Assembly: GCA_016930695.1 (NCBI GenBank)
Contig: JAFGGD010000019.1
Coordinates: forward strand, 1-35,618
Reading direction: 5' to 3'
Length of the DNA: 35,618 bases
DNA from: Candidatus Eisenbacteria bacterium
Lineage (GTDB): Bacteria > Orphanbacterota > Orphanbacteria > Orphanbacterales > Orphanbacteraceae
Under the pieces are notes generated by a model. That model searched no databases. It had not been told where the DNA came from and saw only the letters and a program-made list of their open reading frames with translations. Made by a program: the position numbers and the translations under genes. Each line of letters starts with the position of its first letter. Position 1 is the first letter of the stretch. Positions 25,436 through 32,971 of this stretch are shown one piece after another.

Positions 25436-26005
25436 TCACTCCAGAATCAGGTCGTCCAGGGGGCGCTTGGGTACGTGATGGATCCCCGTTTCGTCCCGCC
25501 AGTAGCGGATGTCGCCGTCGTCGCCGACCGATTCGACGATCACGCGCTCCGCCGGGCGCCCGAGGGCGACGACGAGCAGGATCTCGTACCGGTCCGGCAA
25601 CGCGAGCGCTTCCCGGAGCTTCCCCCGTTCGACCGAGGCGATCATGCAACCGCCGAACCCCTTCTCCGCCGCACCGAGTAGGATGGTCTGCGCCGCGATA
25701 CCGTGGTCCCATCGCACCTCCTCGGCGATCGTCTTGTCGGCGAGGATGACGATGTATCCCGTCGGGCGCTCCCCGGCTTCCGGTCCGTCCCAATCCTCCA
25801 GATAGCCAGCCCAGGCGAGGTGGGGAAAGATCGACGCGTTCGTCTCCGGCGTCCAGGAGAGAAGATACTTGAGAGGTTGTAGGTTCGCCGCCGATGGGGC
25901 GAGGCGGGCCAGGCCGACCAGGTCGCGCAGCGTTTCCCGGTCCAGGGCGGCCGCGCCGTCGAAGCGCCGGTAGCTTCGGTTTTTCTCGACCAGTTCGCGG
26001 ATCAT
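25436..26005 (-). CDS. nitroreductase family protein
   Basis: A 189-residue flavin (FMN) oxidoreductase of the nitroreductase superfamily. Family features: the N-terminal NRSYRRFDG, LRDLVGLARLAPSAANLQPLKYLL (FMN-phosphate contact region) and the GIAAQTILLGAAEKGFGGCMIASVER segment in the dimer core. The C-terminal arm is short. The reducible substrate cannot be deduced. The ATG at 26,005 follows GGGAGG by 10 bases. It is first in a tight minus-strand unit with the PspC and dimethylargininase genes (gaps of 15 bases and -4). Confidence 0.88.
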   Translation of the reverse strand: MIRELVEKNRSYRRFDGAAALDRETLRDLVGLARLAPSAANLQPLKYLLSWTPETNASIFPHLAWAGYLEDWDGPEAGERPTGYIVILADKTIAEEVRWDHGIAAQTILLGAAEKGFGGCMIASVERGKLREALALPDRYEILLVVALGRPAERVIVESVGDDGDIRYWRDETGIHHVPKRPLDDLILE

Positions 26006-26157
26006 GGTTCGTCGATCCTCCCGTCGTGCGCGTCACGCGCGGCGTCTTGGGGGTTGTTCCGCCAGCATAACCGATCGGAGGCGTGGATGCTTCCGGAAAG
26101 GGAGTGTCGTCTCGATGAGGAATGGCGTTCGCTTTGTCGCGTCGGGGTGGAGCCTGT

Positions 26158-27084
26158 TCAGAGGCCGCCGGCGAAACGCTTCGCCTCTTCGAAGGTCGGT
26201 TGGCCGGCGCGCCCGCCGAGGCGGGTCGCGACGCGGGCGGCGACGGCGGCGGCCAGACGGGCGGCGCGCCGGGTTTCCCAATCGCGGGAGAGACCGAAGA
26301 GGAAAGCGCCGTGAAAAGCGTCGCCGCAGCCGGTCGTATCGACGAGAGGATCCGCCGGAAAGGCGGCCTGATGAAACCGGTCGCCCGACCTTTCCCGGAA
26401 AGTGCTCCCCCGCGCGCCGTCGGTCACCCCCGCGATGGAAGCCCCGGCGTCGATCAGCGCGGCGGCGGCCCGTTCCGGATCCGATTCACCCGTAAAGCGT
26501 TCGGCGAACTCTCGGGCCGTGATGAGGATGTCCGTGAGACGGAGGATCGGGTCCAGTTCGGGACGATAGCGGTGGGCGCCGCCGTCGAAGCTGACCGTGA
26601 CTCCCTTTTCGCGGGCGTGGCGGCAGGCGGCGGCGCAGGCGCCGAGGTGGCGGCCGTTCACGTGCAGGAAGCGGGCCGAGGCGATCCGTTCGAGGGGAGC
26701 GTCGCCGGCGTCCATCTCCGGACCCGTTCCGGGGGCGAAGACGATCGACCTCGCCCCGTCCCGTCGTCGCACCAGGATGGACGCGACGGCGGACTCGCGC
26801 CCCGGCTCGACGCGGATCAGGCTCGCGTCCACGCCGGCCCGGCGGAACTCCTCCAGGATCGACACGCCGCGCCGGTCGTCGCCGATCCGGTCGATCATGG
26901 CGGTGCGCGCGCCGAGCCTCGCCGCCGCCGTGAGGGCACCCGCCACCGGTCCGCCCCCCTGTACGGACGTTTCGAGCGCCGGGGCGACACCCTCGCCCGA
27001 GGGAAACTCCTCCACCAACAGGAGAAGGTCCAGGGCGGAGACGCCGAGGCCGAGAATGTCCAAGATCGGATCTTCGCGTGTCAT
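26158..27084 (-). CDS. PfkB family carbohydrate kinase
   Basis: A 308-residue ribokinase-fold sugar kinase. The C-terminal signature VDTTGCGDAFHGAFLFGL includes the anion-hole glycines and catalytic Asp (GCGDAF). The N-terminal substrate half shows LGLGVSALDLLLLVEEFP and SVQGGGPVAGALTAAARLGA. Substrate unknown: the order of motifs fits the ribokinase/KHK/sulfofructose-kinase region of the family. It lies 49 bases downstream of the TetR gene on the same strand and could be coexpressed. The 152 bases after it, before the nitroreductase gene, hold nothing I recognise. Confidence 0.9.
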   Translation of the reverse strand: MTREDPILDILGLGVSALDLLLLVEEFPSGEGVAPALETSVQGGGPVAGALTAAARLGARTAMIDRIGDDRRGVSILEEFRRAGVDASLIRVEPGRESAVASILVRRRDGARSIVFAPGTGPEMDAGDAPLERIASARFLHVNGRHLGACAAACRHAREKGVTVSFDGGAHRYRPELDPILRLTDILITAREFAERFTGESDPERAAAALIDAGASIAGVTDGARGSTFRERSGDRFHQAAFPADPLVDTTGCGDAFHGAFLFGLSRDWETRRAARLAAAVAARVATRLGGRAGQPTFEEAKRFAGGL

Positions 27085-27133
27085 GAGTGTTGTCCCGCCC
27101 GAACGGCGAGGACGGACGAGGGCCGCGCCGCGC

Positions 27134-27784
27134 CTATGCCTTCATTCCCCGGAGGAGGGATCGGATCGCCATGCGCGCCATCCCTCGGAGATCTTCCGAG
27201 CCGTCCCCCTCCCCCCCCACGACCAGCGCGTGCGCGCCTCCTTGGGCTTCCATGGAGCGGACCTGCCGGTCGATCAACAACGTGGAGAGACCGTGGATCG
27301 TCGCCCAGGCGAGGGAGGTCAGAAGATGAGGATCCTCGGCGCGGATGCTCCCCTCTTCCTGGCACTCTTTTAAGGTCATGATCCCGATCTCGAAAGCGGA
27401 CCGCGCGGCCGCCTGTAATTCCGGGGGAGGAGAGTGGGTCACCGCCTCCGTTCCGAACATGAGCCGGTAGAAGGAAGGGTTCTCCACGGCGAACTCGACG
27501 TAGGCGAGGGAGATCCTCTCGAGACGGGCCACCGCGCCGTCCCCGCGATCCCCGGCCGCTTCGACGAGGCGGTTTCGCAGCCTGAGGAATCCTTTTTCGG
27601 CGACGGAGGAAAGCAGAAGGGTTTTGTCCGCGAAGTGCCGGTAAGGAGCCGTGTGGGAGACGCCGACCTTCTCGCTCAGATGGCGCATGGTCAGTCCTTC
27701 CACGCCTTCCCGGACGAGTATCTTTTCCGCCGTCTCAAGTAATCGCTGGCGCAGGTCTCCGTGATGATATTGCTTTTTCGCCAT
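27134..27784 (-). CDS. TetR/AcrR family transcriptional regulator
   Basis: A 216-residue repressor-like protein. The N-terminal DNA-binding domain begins KKQYHHGDLRQRLLETAEKIL; the helix-turn-helix is LSEKVGVSHTAPYRHFADKTLLLSSV. The C-terminal ligand domain resembles the WHG/TetR_C_33 class (FAVENPSFYRLMFG, LAWATIHGLSTLLID). GAAAGAGGG precedes the ATG. It is divergent from the nitronate monooxygenase gene across a 98-base spacer with two copies of a GTTGACA-type dyad, its most likely operator, so it probably controls both itself and the monooxygenase. Confidence 0.92.
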   Translation of the reverse strand: MAKKQYHHGDLRQRLLETAEKILVREGVEGLTMRHLSEKVGVSHTAPYRHFADKTLLLSSVAEKGFLRLRNRLVEAAGDRGDGAVARLERISLAYVEFAVENPSFYRLMFGTEAVTHSPPPELQAAARSAFEIGIMTLKECQEEGSIRAEDPHLLTSLAWATIHGLSTLLIDRQVRSMEAQGGAHALVVGGEGDGSEDLRGMARMAIRSLLRGMKA

Positions 27785-27818
27785 GAGCCCTCTTTCGTCG
27801 CCGAGGCTATCCTAATGG

Positions 27819-27860
27819 GTTGACACTGTCAACATTCCGTGTTATGTTAACGCTGTCAAC
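27819..27860. promoter_or_regulatory. paired dyad operator overlapping the nitronate monooxygenase promoter
   Basis: Site 1, GTTGACACTGTCAAC (27819-27833), is a perfect 7-1-7 palindrome. Site 2, GTTAACGCTGTCAAC (27846-27860), is a degenerate copy with the same right half; centres are 27 bases apart. The plus-strand promoter is built into them: -35 TTGACA (27820-27825, consensus) inside site 1, a 17-base spacer, and -10 TATGTT (27843-27848) touching site 2. The palindrome also supplies TTGACA for the opposite direction. Binding by the adjacent TetR protein would block both promoters. Confidence 0.8.
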
Positions 27861-27882
27861 ATTGGGAAACTCGGAGGAAAAT

Positions 27883-28998
27883 ATGAAGTTAGATAAGTTG
27901 CCCCAATTACGAATTGGGCACCTGACGGCTAAGATCCCCATTGTGCAGGGGGGAATGGGGGTGGGTATCTCCCTCTCCGGTCTCGCCTCGGCCGTGGCGA
28001 ATGAGGGGGGAATCGGGGTGATCGCCACGGCGGGCATCGGAAGAATGGAACCGGATTTCGCCTCGGACCTTCCGTCGGCGGACGCCCGCGCCCTCAGGAA
28101 CGAGATCCGTCGCGCCAAGAGCCGCACCGGCGGAATCGTGGGCGTCAATATCATGGTCGCGCTTACCGATTTCGGAGAGATGGTCCGTGTCGCCGTGGAG
28201 GAAGGGGTGGACCTGGTCATCATGGGTGCCGGTCTTCCGCTCCGCCTGCCGAAAACGCTCCGGTCGGAGGAATTGAAAAAGTCGAAGACCCTCTTCGCCC
28301 CCAAAGTGTCCTCGGCTCGGGCGGTCCGCGCGATTTTCCGTTTCTGGGAGAGGAACTACGACCATGTGCCGGACGCCGTGGTGGTCGAGGGTCCACTCGC
28401 CGGCGGACACATCGGTTTCGACCGGGGAGACATTGAACGCGAAGACCACACCCTGGAGCGGCTGGTCACCGAGGTGATCGAGGAGGTTCGGCCCTTCGAG
28501 CGGAGCATGGGGAAGAATATTCCCGTGATCGCGGCGGGGGGGATCTACTCCGGCGCGGACATCCGCCGTTTTCTCGAGATGGGGGCCGGCGGCGTGATGA
28601 TGGGAACCCGTTTCGTGACGACCCACGAGTGCGACGCCCACGAGAATTTCAAACGGGCCTACCTGGAGTGCGGGGAGGAGGGGCTTGTGATCATCGATAG
28701 CCCGGTCGGTCTCCCGGGCCGCGCCATCTCGAACCAATTCCTGAGCGACGTCGCCTCGGGTATCAAGAAACCTTACCGCTGTGTTTGGCAGTGCCTGAAA
28801 ACCTGTGATGTCCGGAACGCCCCCTACTGCATCGCCCAAGCACTCATGAACGCCAAGGAGGGGCGCCTGGACGAAGGCTTCGCCTTCGCTGGAGCGAACG
28901 CCTTTCGGACGACGGGTCTTCTGTCGGTCCGGGAGTTGATCCTCTCACTCGTTCGGGAATTTGAAGTGTCGGCCGCGCCCGCGCCGGTTTCGGGCTGA
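27883..28998 (+). CDS. nitronate monooxygenase (2-nitropropane dioxygenase family)
   Basis: A 371-residue FMN-dependent TIM-barrel enzyme that oxidises alkyl nitronates. Features: PIVQGGMGVGISLSGLASAVANEGGIGVI at the N terminus, VVVEGPLAGGHIGF with the active-site His, IPVIAAGGIYSGADIRRFLEMGAGGVMMGTRFVTTHEC in the FMN-phosphate region, and a C-terminal part with several cysteines (CVWQCLKTCDVRNAPYC). The cysteine-rich CxxxCxxC segment near residue 305-320 is common in the larger bacterial members of this group, and its purpose is not certain. The ATG at 27,883 has CGGAGG 7 bases upstream; upstream in-frame ATG codons at 27,820-27,850 fall inside the promoter. Regulated by the divergent TetR protein. 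Confidence 0.9.
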   Translation: MKLDKLPQLRIGHLTAKIPIVQGGMGVGISLSGLASAVANEGGIGVIATAGIGRMEPDFASDLPSADARALRNEIRRAKSRTGGIVGVNIMVALTDFGEMVRVAVEEGVDLVIMGAGLPLRLPKTLRSEELKKSKTLFAPKVSSARAVRAIFRFWERNYDHVPDAVVVEGPLAGGHIGFDRGDIEREDHTLERLVTEVIEEVRPFERSMGKNIPVIAAGGIYSGADIRRFLEMGAGGVMMGTRFVTTHECDAHENFKRAYLECGEEGLVIIDSPVGLPGRAISNQFLSDVASGIKKPYRCVWQCLKTCDVRNAPYCIAQALMNAKEGRLDEGFAFAGANAFRTTGLLSVRELILSLVREFEVSAAPAPVSG

Positions 28999-29019
28999 GG
29001 GGCGGACCGGCGGAGGAGT

Positions 29020-29484
29020 CTATCGGTTCAGAACCCAGATCGCGAGATTGAGCGCCGCCGCGAAACCGACCCAAGCGAGATAGGGGAGAAGAAGAACGGC
29101 CGCCAGCGAACGGACGCGGCGGAAGAGGAGTGCGGTCGCCGCGATCGAGATCCAGAGAAGAACGATCTCGACGAAGGCGGCGTCCGGCCTCCGGAGACCG
29201 AAGAAGAGACCGGTCCACGCCGCGTTCAGGAGAAGCTGGAGACCGAAGAGACCGAGGGGGGCCGCTCCTCGCCGCCAACCCCTTTCCCGCCATACGAGCC
29301 ACGCCGCGACCGCCATCATCGCGTAGAGCGCCGTCCAGACCGGGCCGAAGAGAGCGTTCGGAGGGGTCCAGGCGGGTTTGGCGATGGAGGCATACCACTC
29401 CCCCGGCATCCAGATGGAGCCGACCGCCGCCGCCGAGAAAACGGCTGCGAAGAAAAGGACCAGCATTCCGAGGGATTTCTTCAT
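29020..29484 (-). CDS. tspO: TspO/MBR family membrane protein
   Basis: A 154-residue tryptophan-rich five-helix membrane protein. The family block EWYASIAKPAWTPPNALFGPVWTALYAMMAVAAWLVW is unmistakable, as are LLNAAWTGLFFGLRRPDAAFVEI and the aromatic C-terminal helix PYLAWVGFAAALNLAIWVLN. TspO proteins bind porphyrins and related ligands and influence stress and tetrapyrrole homeostasis. The ATG at 29,484 with GGAGAGG upstream is the normal start. It stands 137 bases downstream of the racemase gene and converges on the nitronate monooxygenase gene. Confidence 0.95.
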   Translation of the reverse strand: MKKSLGMLVLFFAAVFSAAAVGSIWMPGEWYASIAKPAWTPPNALFGPVWTALYAMMAVAAWLVWRERGWRRGAAPLGLFGLQLLLNAAWTGLFFGLRRPDAAFVEIVLLWISIAATALLFRRVRSLAAVLLLPYLAWVGFAAALNLAIWVLNR

Positions 29485-29621
29485 CGTCCTCTCCGTATGG
29501 GGCGCGCCTCCCGCCGGCGGTCGGATTCGTCGATCCGCCGCTCCCCGCTCAGGGAAAATAAGCGAAGCGGTTTTTAAAGCCAAGAGGATTGGATGGGAAA
29601 AGGGGGCGGATCGCGCCGGCG

Positions 29622-30794
29622 TCACTCCCCGCGTTCCGTCCCGTCGCCGTCCAGATCGGAGAAAACCGGATCCACTCCGGCGCCGGGATCCCGCGGACCG
29701 GCGTCCCGGAGGTCTTGCAGAGGCGGAACCACCCTCTTGTCGACATAGGGGCTGTTCATCAGACCGAGAAGGGCGGCGTAGTCCACCCGGAAGGCGATGG
29801 TGTCCCCCACGTGAAGCCCCTCCGGGTTGTCGCCCAGGTTGACCACGGTGATGTCGCTGCTGGCGCCGGCGATTCTATAGTCTTCGCGGACCGGCGTGAG
29901 CCCTTCCACGGCGGTTTCCAGCTGCCCCACGGTAACCAGCGCGCGGTAGCCGCGGTCGCCCGGCTTGTGCTGGGAGTCGCCGTTCATCTCGAAGGGCTGG
30001 ATGCCGGCGGTTTCCGTCGTCGGCACCAGGCTTTTCTCCTTGATCTCGGCGATCTCGGCCTCCAGAAGAATCACGTCGTTGCGGAGGCCCGGCAGGGTTC
30101 CCCCGCCGACCAGGTCGCTGCCGAGGAAGAGCGATTCGCCGATCCGAAAGTGGTTGATCGACTTGGGGAGTTCGTTCTTCAGGACCAGCGGCAGGACCAC
30201 GCTCGACCCCGCGGAGATGAGCTGCAGCTGCCTGCCGAATTTCAGCTCTAAAAGTTCCCGGTAGAGGACGAGCTGCATGTACTGATCGATGTCCGGCACC
30301 GCTCCGGCCAGGCAACCGAGGTTCGCGCCGATGCCGAGCACGGTGATGTTCGGCAACTCGAACACCTTCTGATAGAAGTCGACGAGGGAGCCGGGGAGGA
30401 TTCCTTCCCGAAGGTCGCCCAACTCGATCATGATCACGATCCTGTGAATCTTGTCGAGCCGCGCCGCCTCCTCGTTCAGACGCTCGATGATTCGGATCTC
30501 GCTGTTCAGGCTGACGTCCGCCAGCTCCACGACCTCCGGGATGATCGACGGGTGGGGCGGACGGAGGTACCAGGATTCGAAGGAGGGGATGATCCGTTCG
30601 ATGGCGCGGAGATTCCGGAGCCGCGAGTCCGCGATCGAACGGACGCCCAGAATCTGCAACGCCTCGAGCGTTTCCGCGTGGCCGCAGAGTACCTTGGTGA
30701 CCACGCTCCAGGTGGCTCCGTGCGCGCGCATCCAGTCCCCGATGGTCTCGAGGTTTTGCCGGAGCGCCTCCAGGTCGACGGTAACGCGATTCAT
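29622..30794 (-). CDS. ornithine/alanine racemase family PLP enzyme
   Basis: A 390-residue fold-III PLP enzyme of the alanine/ornithine racemase group (related to Clostridium Orr and YhfX). The PLP lysine is Lys34 in SVVTKVLCGH. Other signatures: VRSIADSRLRNLRAIE, HRIVIMIELGDLREGI, VLGIGANLGCLAG and FRIGESLFLGSDL. The C-terminal 30 residues (DAGPRDPGAGVDPVFSDLDGDG) are an acidic extension beyond the usual end, with a calcium-loop-like look. Its ATG overlaps the stop of the acetyltransferase gene by 4 bases, so the two are coupled and may act on one amino acid. The exact amino acid is unknown. Confidence 0.88.
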   Translation of the reverse strand: MNRVTVDLEALRQNLETIGDWMRAHGATWSVVTKVLCGHAETLEALQILGVRSIADSRLRNLRAIERIIPSFESWYLRPPHPSIIPEVVELADVSLNSEIRIIERLNEEAARLDKIHRIVIMIELGDLREGILPGSLVDFYQKVFELPNITVLGIGANLGCLAGAVPDIDQYMQLVLYRELLELKFGRQLQLISAGSSVVLPLVLKNELPKSINHFRIGESLFLGSDLVGGGTLPGLRNDVILLEAEIAEIKEKSLVPTTETAGIQPFEMNGDSQHKPGDRGYRALVTVGQLETAVEGLTPVREDYRIAGASSDITVVNLGDNPEGLHVGDTIAFRVDYAALLGLMNSPYVDKRVVPPLQDLRDAGPRDPGAGVDPVFSDLDGDGTERGE

Positions 30795-31237
30795 CGCGTG
30801 ATCCTCATTTCCGCGTACTTGGATGTGAAACCGAGCCGCTTGTAAAGCCGTTTGGCGGGATTGTCGTATTCCACATGCAGCTTGACGTCGCCGTCGCACT
30901 CTTCCAGAGCGCGCCGGACGATCCGGCCGCCGAGGCCGCGGCCCCGCAGATCCGAGCGAACGCCCACGAAGAGGAGGATGTGATCGGGGACGTAGCCGGA
31001 CATCCCCGTGCGGAGCATCAGAAGCGCACCGACCAGTTCCCCTCCCGTCTCCGCGAGCACCAGGAAACCGCCCGCCCGATCGCTTTCGGAGAAGGCGTAG
31101 TCCAGGGCGTCACGGATGTCTTCGATCCGGTCTTCGTATGGCTTCATGTGATCGTGAAAGAAACGGACGAGACGGTCCCGATCGATCCAATCGGGCATCT
31201 CATCCGGACGTCGGACTAAATACAAACGCGAATCCAC
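30791..31237 (-). CDS. GNAT family N-acetyltransferase
   Basis: A 148-residue acetyl-CoA-dependent N-acetyltransferase. Motif A is LLFVGVRSDLRGRGLGGRIVRRALEE (acyl-CoA pyrophosphate loop RGRGLG), and motif B is VKLHVEYDNPAKRLYKRLGFTSKYAEMR. GTG at 31,237 is chosen because AAGGGG lies about 7 bases upstream and the protein then begins where GNATs usually do. An ATG at 31,339 in the same frame is only a few bases from the predicted transcription start, so a leaderless longer form (182 residues) is possible. Coupled to the racemase gene by a 4-base overlap; it may acetylate the racemase product or a related amino acid. Confidence 0.87.
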   Translation of the reverse strand: MDSRLYLVRRPDEMPDWIDRDRLVRFFHDHMKPYEDRIEDIRDALDYAFSESDRAGGFLVLAETGGELVGALLMLRTGMSGYVPDHILLFVGVRSDLRGRGLGGRIVRRALEECDGDVKLHVEYDNPAKRLYKRLGFTSKYAEMRITR

Positions 31238-31348
31238 GGGTTTCCCCTTTCGGCTTATGGCTCGGATGAGACGGGCAAAACGAAATCGTCGGTTGTCAGA
31301 GGGTTCGAGGGTAGCTCCCGCCGCGCGCCCCGGAGACATGCTATCTCT

Positions 31349-31377
31349 TTATTAACACGATTCAGCCGCGAACACAA
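31349..31377 (-). promoter_or_regulatory. promoter of the GNAT-racemase operon
   Basis: Minus strand: TTGTGT (31377-31372), 17-base spacer, TAATAA (31354-31349), in an AT-rich island (31,340-31,440) unlike the surrounding DNA. Transcription would begin near 31,342, three bases before an ATG at 31,339. A small dyad TACTAT-TTGT-ATAGTA at about 31,395-31,410 lies upstream of the -35 and could be a regulator site. Confidence 0.55.
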
Positions 31378-31448
31378 GGACGAATCGAGAAAATACTATT
31401 TGTATAGTAATATAAAGAACATAAACATGAGTTGTATTCCCGGTGCGA

Positions 31449-32810
31449 TTACCAGAAATAGCCGGTGAAGAGCTGCATCGCGCCGGTCTGGAAGCCGGCG
31501 AGGAGGATCGCGTCCCGCAGTCCGCGTTCGCCGGAGTTTCGGAAAAGGAGGAGCAGGTAGGGATAGAAGAAGAGGCATGTGCGGGCGGTTTCTCCGGTCC
31601 TGTAGGCGCCGGCGAGAAAGAGGAGAAGGAGCGCCGCCGCGCCGGCGAGAAGAAAGCCCGTTCCCCGGTCCCGGAGGTTTTGCAGGGCGGCGCGGCCGGC
31701 GTTCGAGCGGACGAGCGCCGCGAGCGCGCCGAAGGAAAGGAAGAAGGCGATCTCGGCGACGTTCTCGATCCGCGTGAGAAAGTAAGCGGCCGGATCGACG
31801 CGCCCGAGGAATCCCCCGGGGTTTTCGAAATCCGCGGCGGTCCGCAGCGCGAGAACGTGATCGTATCCGCAGAGACGCCGCAGGACGAGAGCGGTGAGGC
31901 CGAAGAGAAGAAGCGCCACGACGGTGGCGGCGAGGGAGCGGGGGCGCTCCCGGCGGAGCAGCTCGATCACCCCGGCGAAGCCGCCGGCGAGAAGAAGATA
32001 CGTGCCGCCGAAAGTGAGCAGGTTTACGCCGGTGAAACCGGCGGCGACGAGGAGGAATCCGGCGACGGCGCGCCCCGGACGTCCGATGAGCACGAGCCCG
32101 TAGAGAAAGAGCGTCGCCGGCAAGAGGATCACGCCGTCCAAGGAAGCGGCGGAGTAGATGTTCACCGCCGGCAGGACGGCGAACAGGATGAGGAGCGGGC
32201 CTCGGCGTTCGCGGGGGACTCCCAGTTCTCGTAGGATCGCGCCCGTGACCGGCAGGGCGAGAAGGGCGAGCAACGTGAAGGAGATGCCGAGCGCCGCGGC
32301 GCCCCCTCCCGTCCGCAGGATTCCATAGTGGAGGAGGACGGCGAAGGGAGGGTGGGTGCGGGAATGAACGAGCAAGTCCGGCTGGATTTCGTTAAACGCT
32401 CCGAGCCACGCCCCGGCGTCGCGAATCTTGACGGCGTCGTGATAGTAACGGATATCCCCCGCGGTGAAGGGCTCTTCGAAGCCGGCCTTCCATCCTCCCT
32501 GCCCCAGGTTCCCGAAAAGCACGAGAAGAAACGCCGCTGCGAAAACGCCCCGTGGACGAAGGCGCTCGGCTCGCGCCGTCGCGAAGAAGAGCGTCGCCGC
32601 GAAGAGAAGGATCCAGGGGACGCCTGCGGGATGGAGCGCCGGGCCGCTGAAGATGGAGATCGGAAAAAGACGGGGCATCTCTTCGTGGAAGCCCATGCGC
32701 TCCAGAACCTGATAGAGCGCGGCGAGCGCGATCCACGAGGCGGCGAGCCAAGCAGCCGTTCGAAGCGGTGCGCGGCGAACGAACGCGGTGATGGACGCGA
32801 GTGGGCTCAT
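31449..32810 (-). CDS. polytopic membrane protein, possible GT-C glycosyltransferase
   Basis: A 453-residue protein with about 10-11 hydrophobic helices. After the first helix it carries a large outside loop, and later the sequence AGDIRYYHDAVKIRDAGAW and HSRTHPPFAVLLHYGIL; an acidic first-loop motif plus H-x-HPP is reminiscent of GT-C (PMT/ArnT-like) enzymes that use lipid-linked sugars. No definite family assignment is possible by eye. The ATG at 32,810 with GAAGGT upstream is chosen over an upstream in-frame ATG at 32,864. It is the second gene after the MFS transporter on the same strand, 161 bases away. Confidence 0.65.
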   Translation of the reverse strand: MSPLASITAFVRRAPLRTAAWLAASWIALAALYQVLERMGFHEEMPRLFPISIFSGPALHPAGVPWILLFAATLFFATARAERLRPRGVFAAAFLLVLFGNLGQGGWKAGFEEPFTAGDIRYYHDAVKIRDAGAWLGAFNEIQPDLLVHSRTHPPFAVLLHYGILRTGGGAAALGISFTLLALLALPVTGAILRELGVPRERRGPLLILFAVLPAVNIYSAASLDGVILLPATLFLYGLVLIGRPGRAVAGFLLVAAGFTGVNLLTFGGTYLLLAGGFAGVIELLRRERPRSLAATVVALLLFGLTALVLRRLCGYDHVLALRTAADFENPGGFLGRVDPAAYFLTRIENVAEIAFFLSFGALAALVRSNAGRAALQNLRDRGTGFLLAGAAALLLLFLAGAYRTGETARTCLFFYPYLLLLFRNSGERGLRDAILLAGFQTGAMQLFTGYFW

Positions 32811-32971
32811 CGGATGCTTACCTTCGATCTCGGGCCCCGGGGGGCGGACCGTGGCGCGCCGCACCGACTGATTCTGGCAGAGGGTGGGTGTGGGGGGAAG
32901 GAGAAAGGGGGAGGGTGGTCCCTCCTTGTTCTCCGCCGCCGCGAGAGTCGCCGCCGGTCTCCCGGCGCGCG

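Noticed and set aside
31300-31325. GGGTTCGAGGGTAGCTCCC, similar to a tRNA T-arm
   Set aside because: The rest of the cloverleaf (acceptor, anticodon stem, CCA-side) cannot be formed around it.
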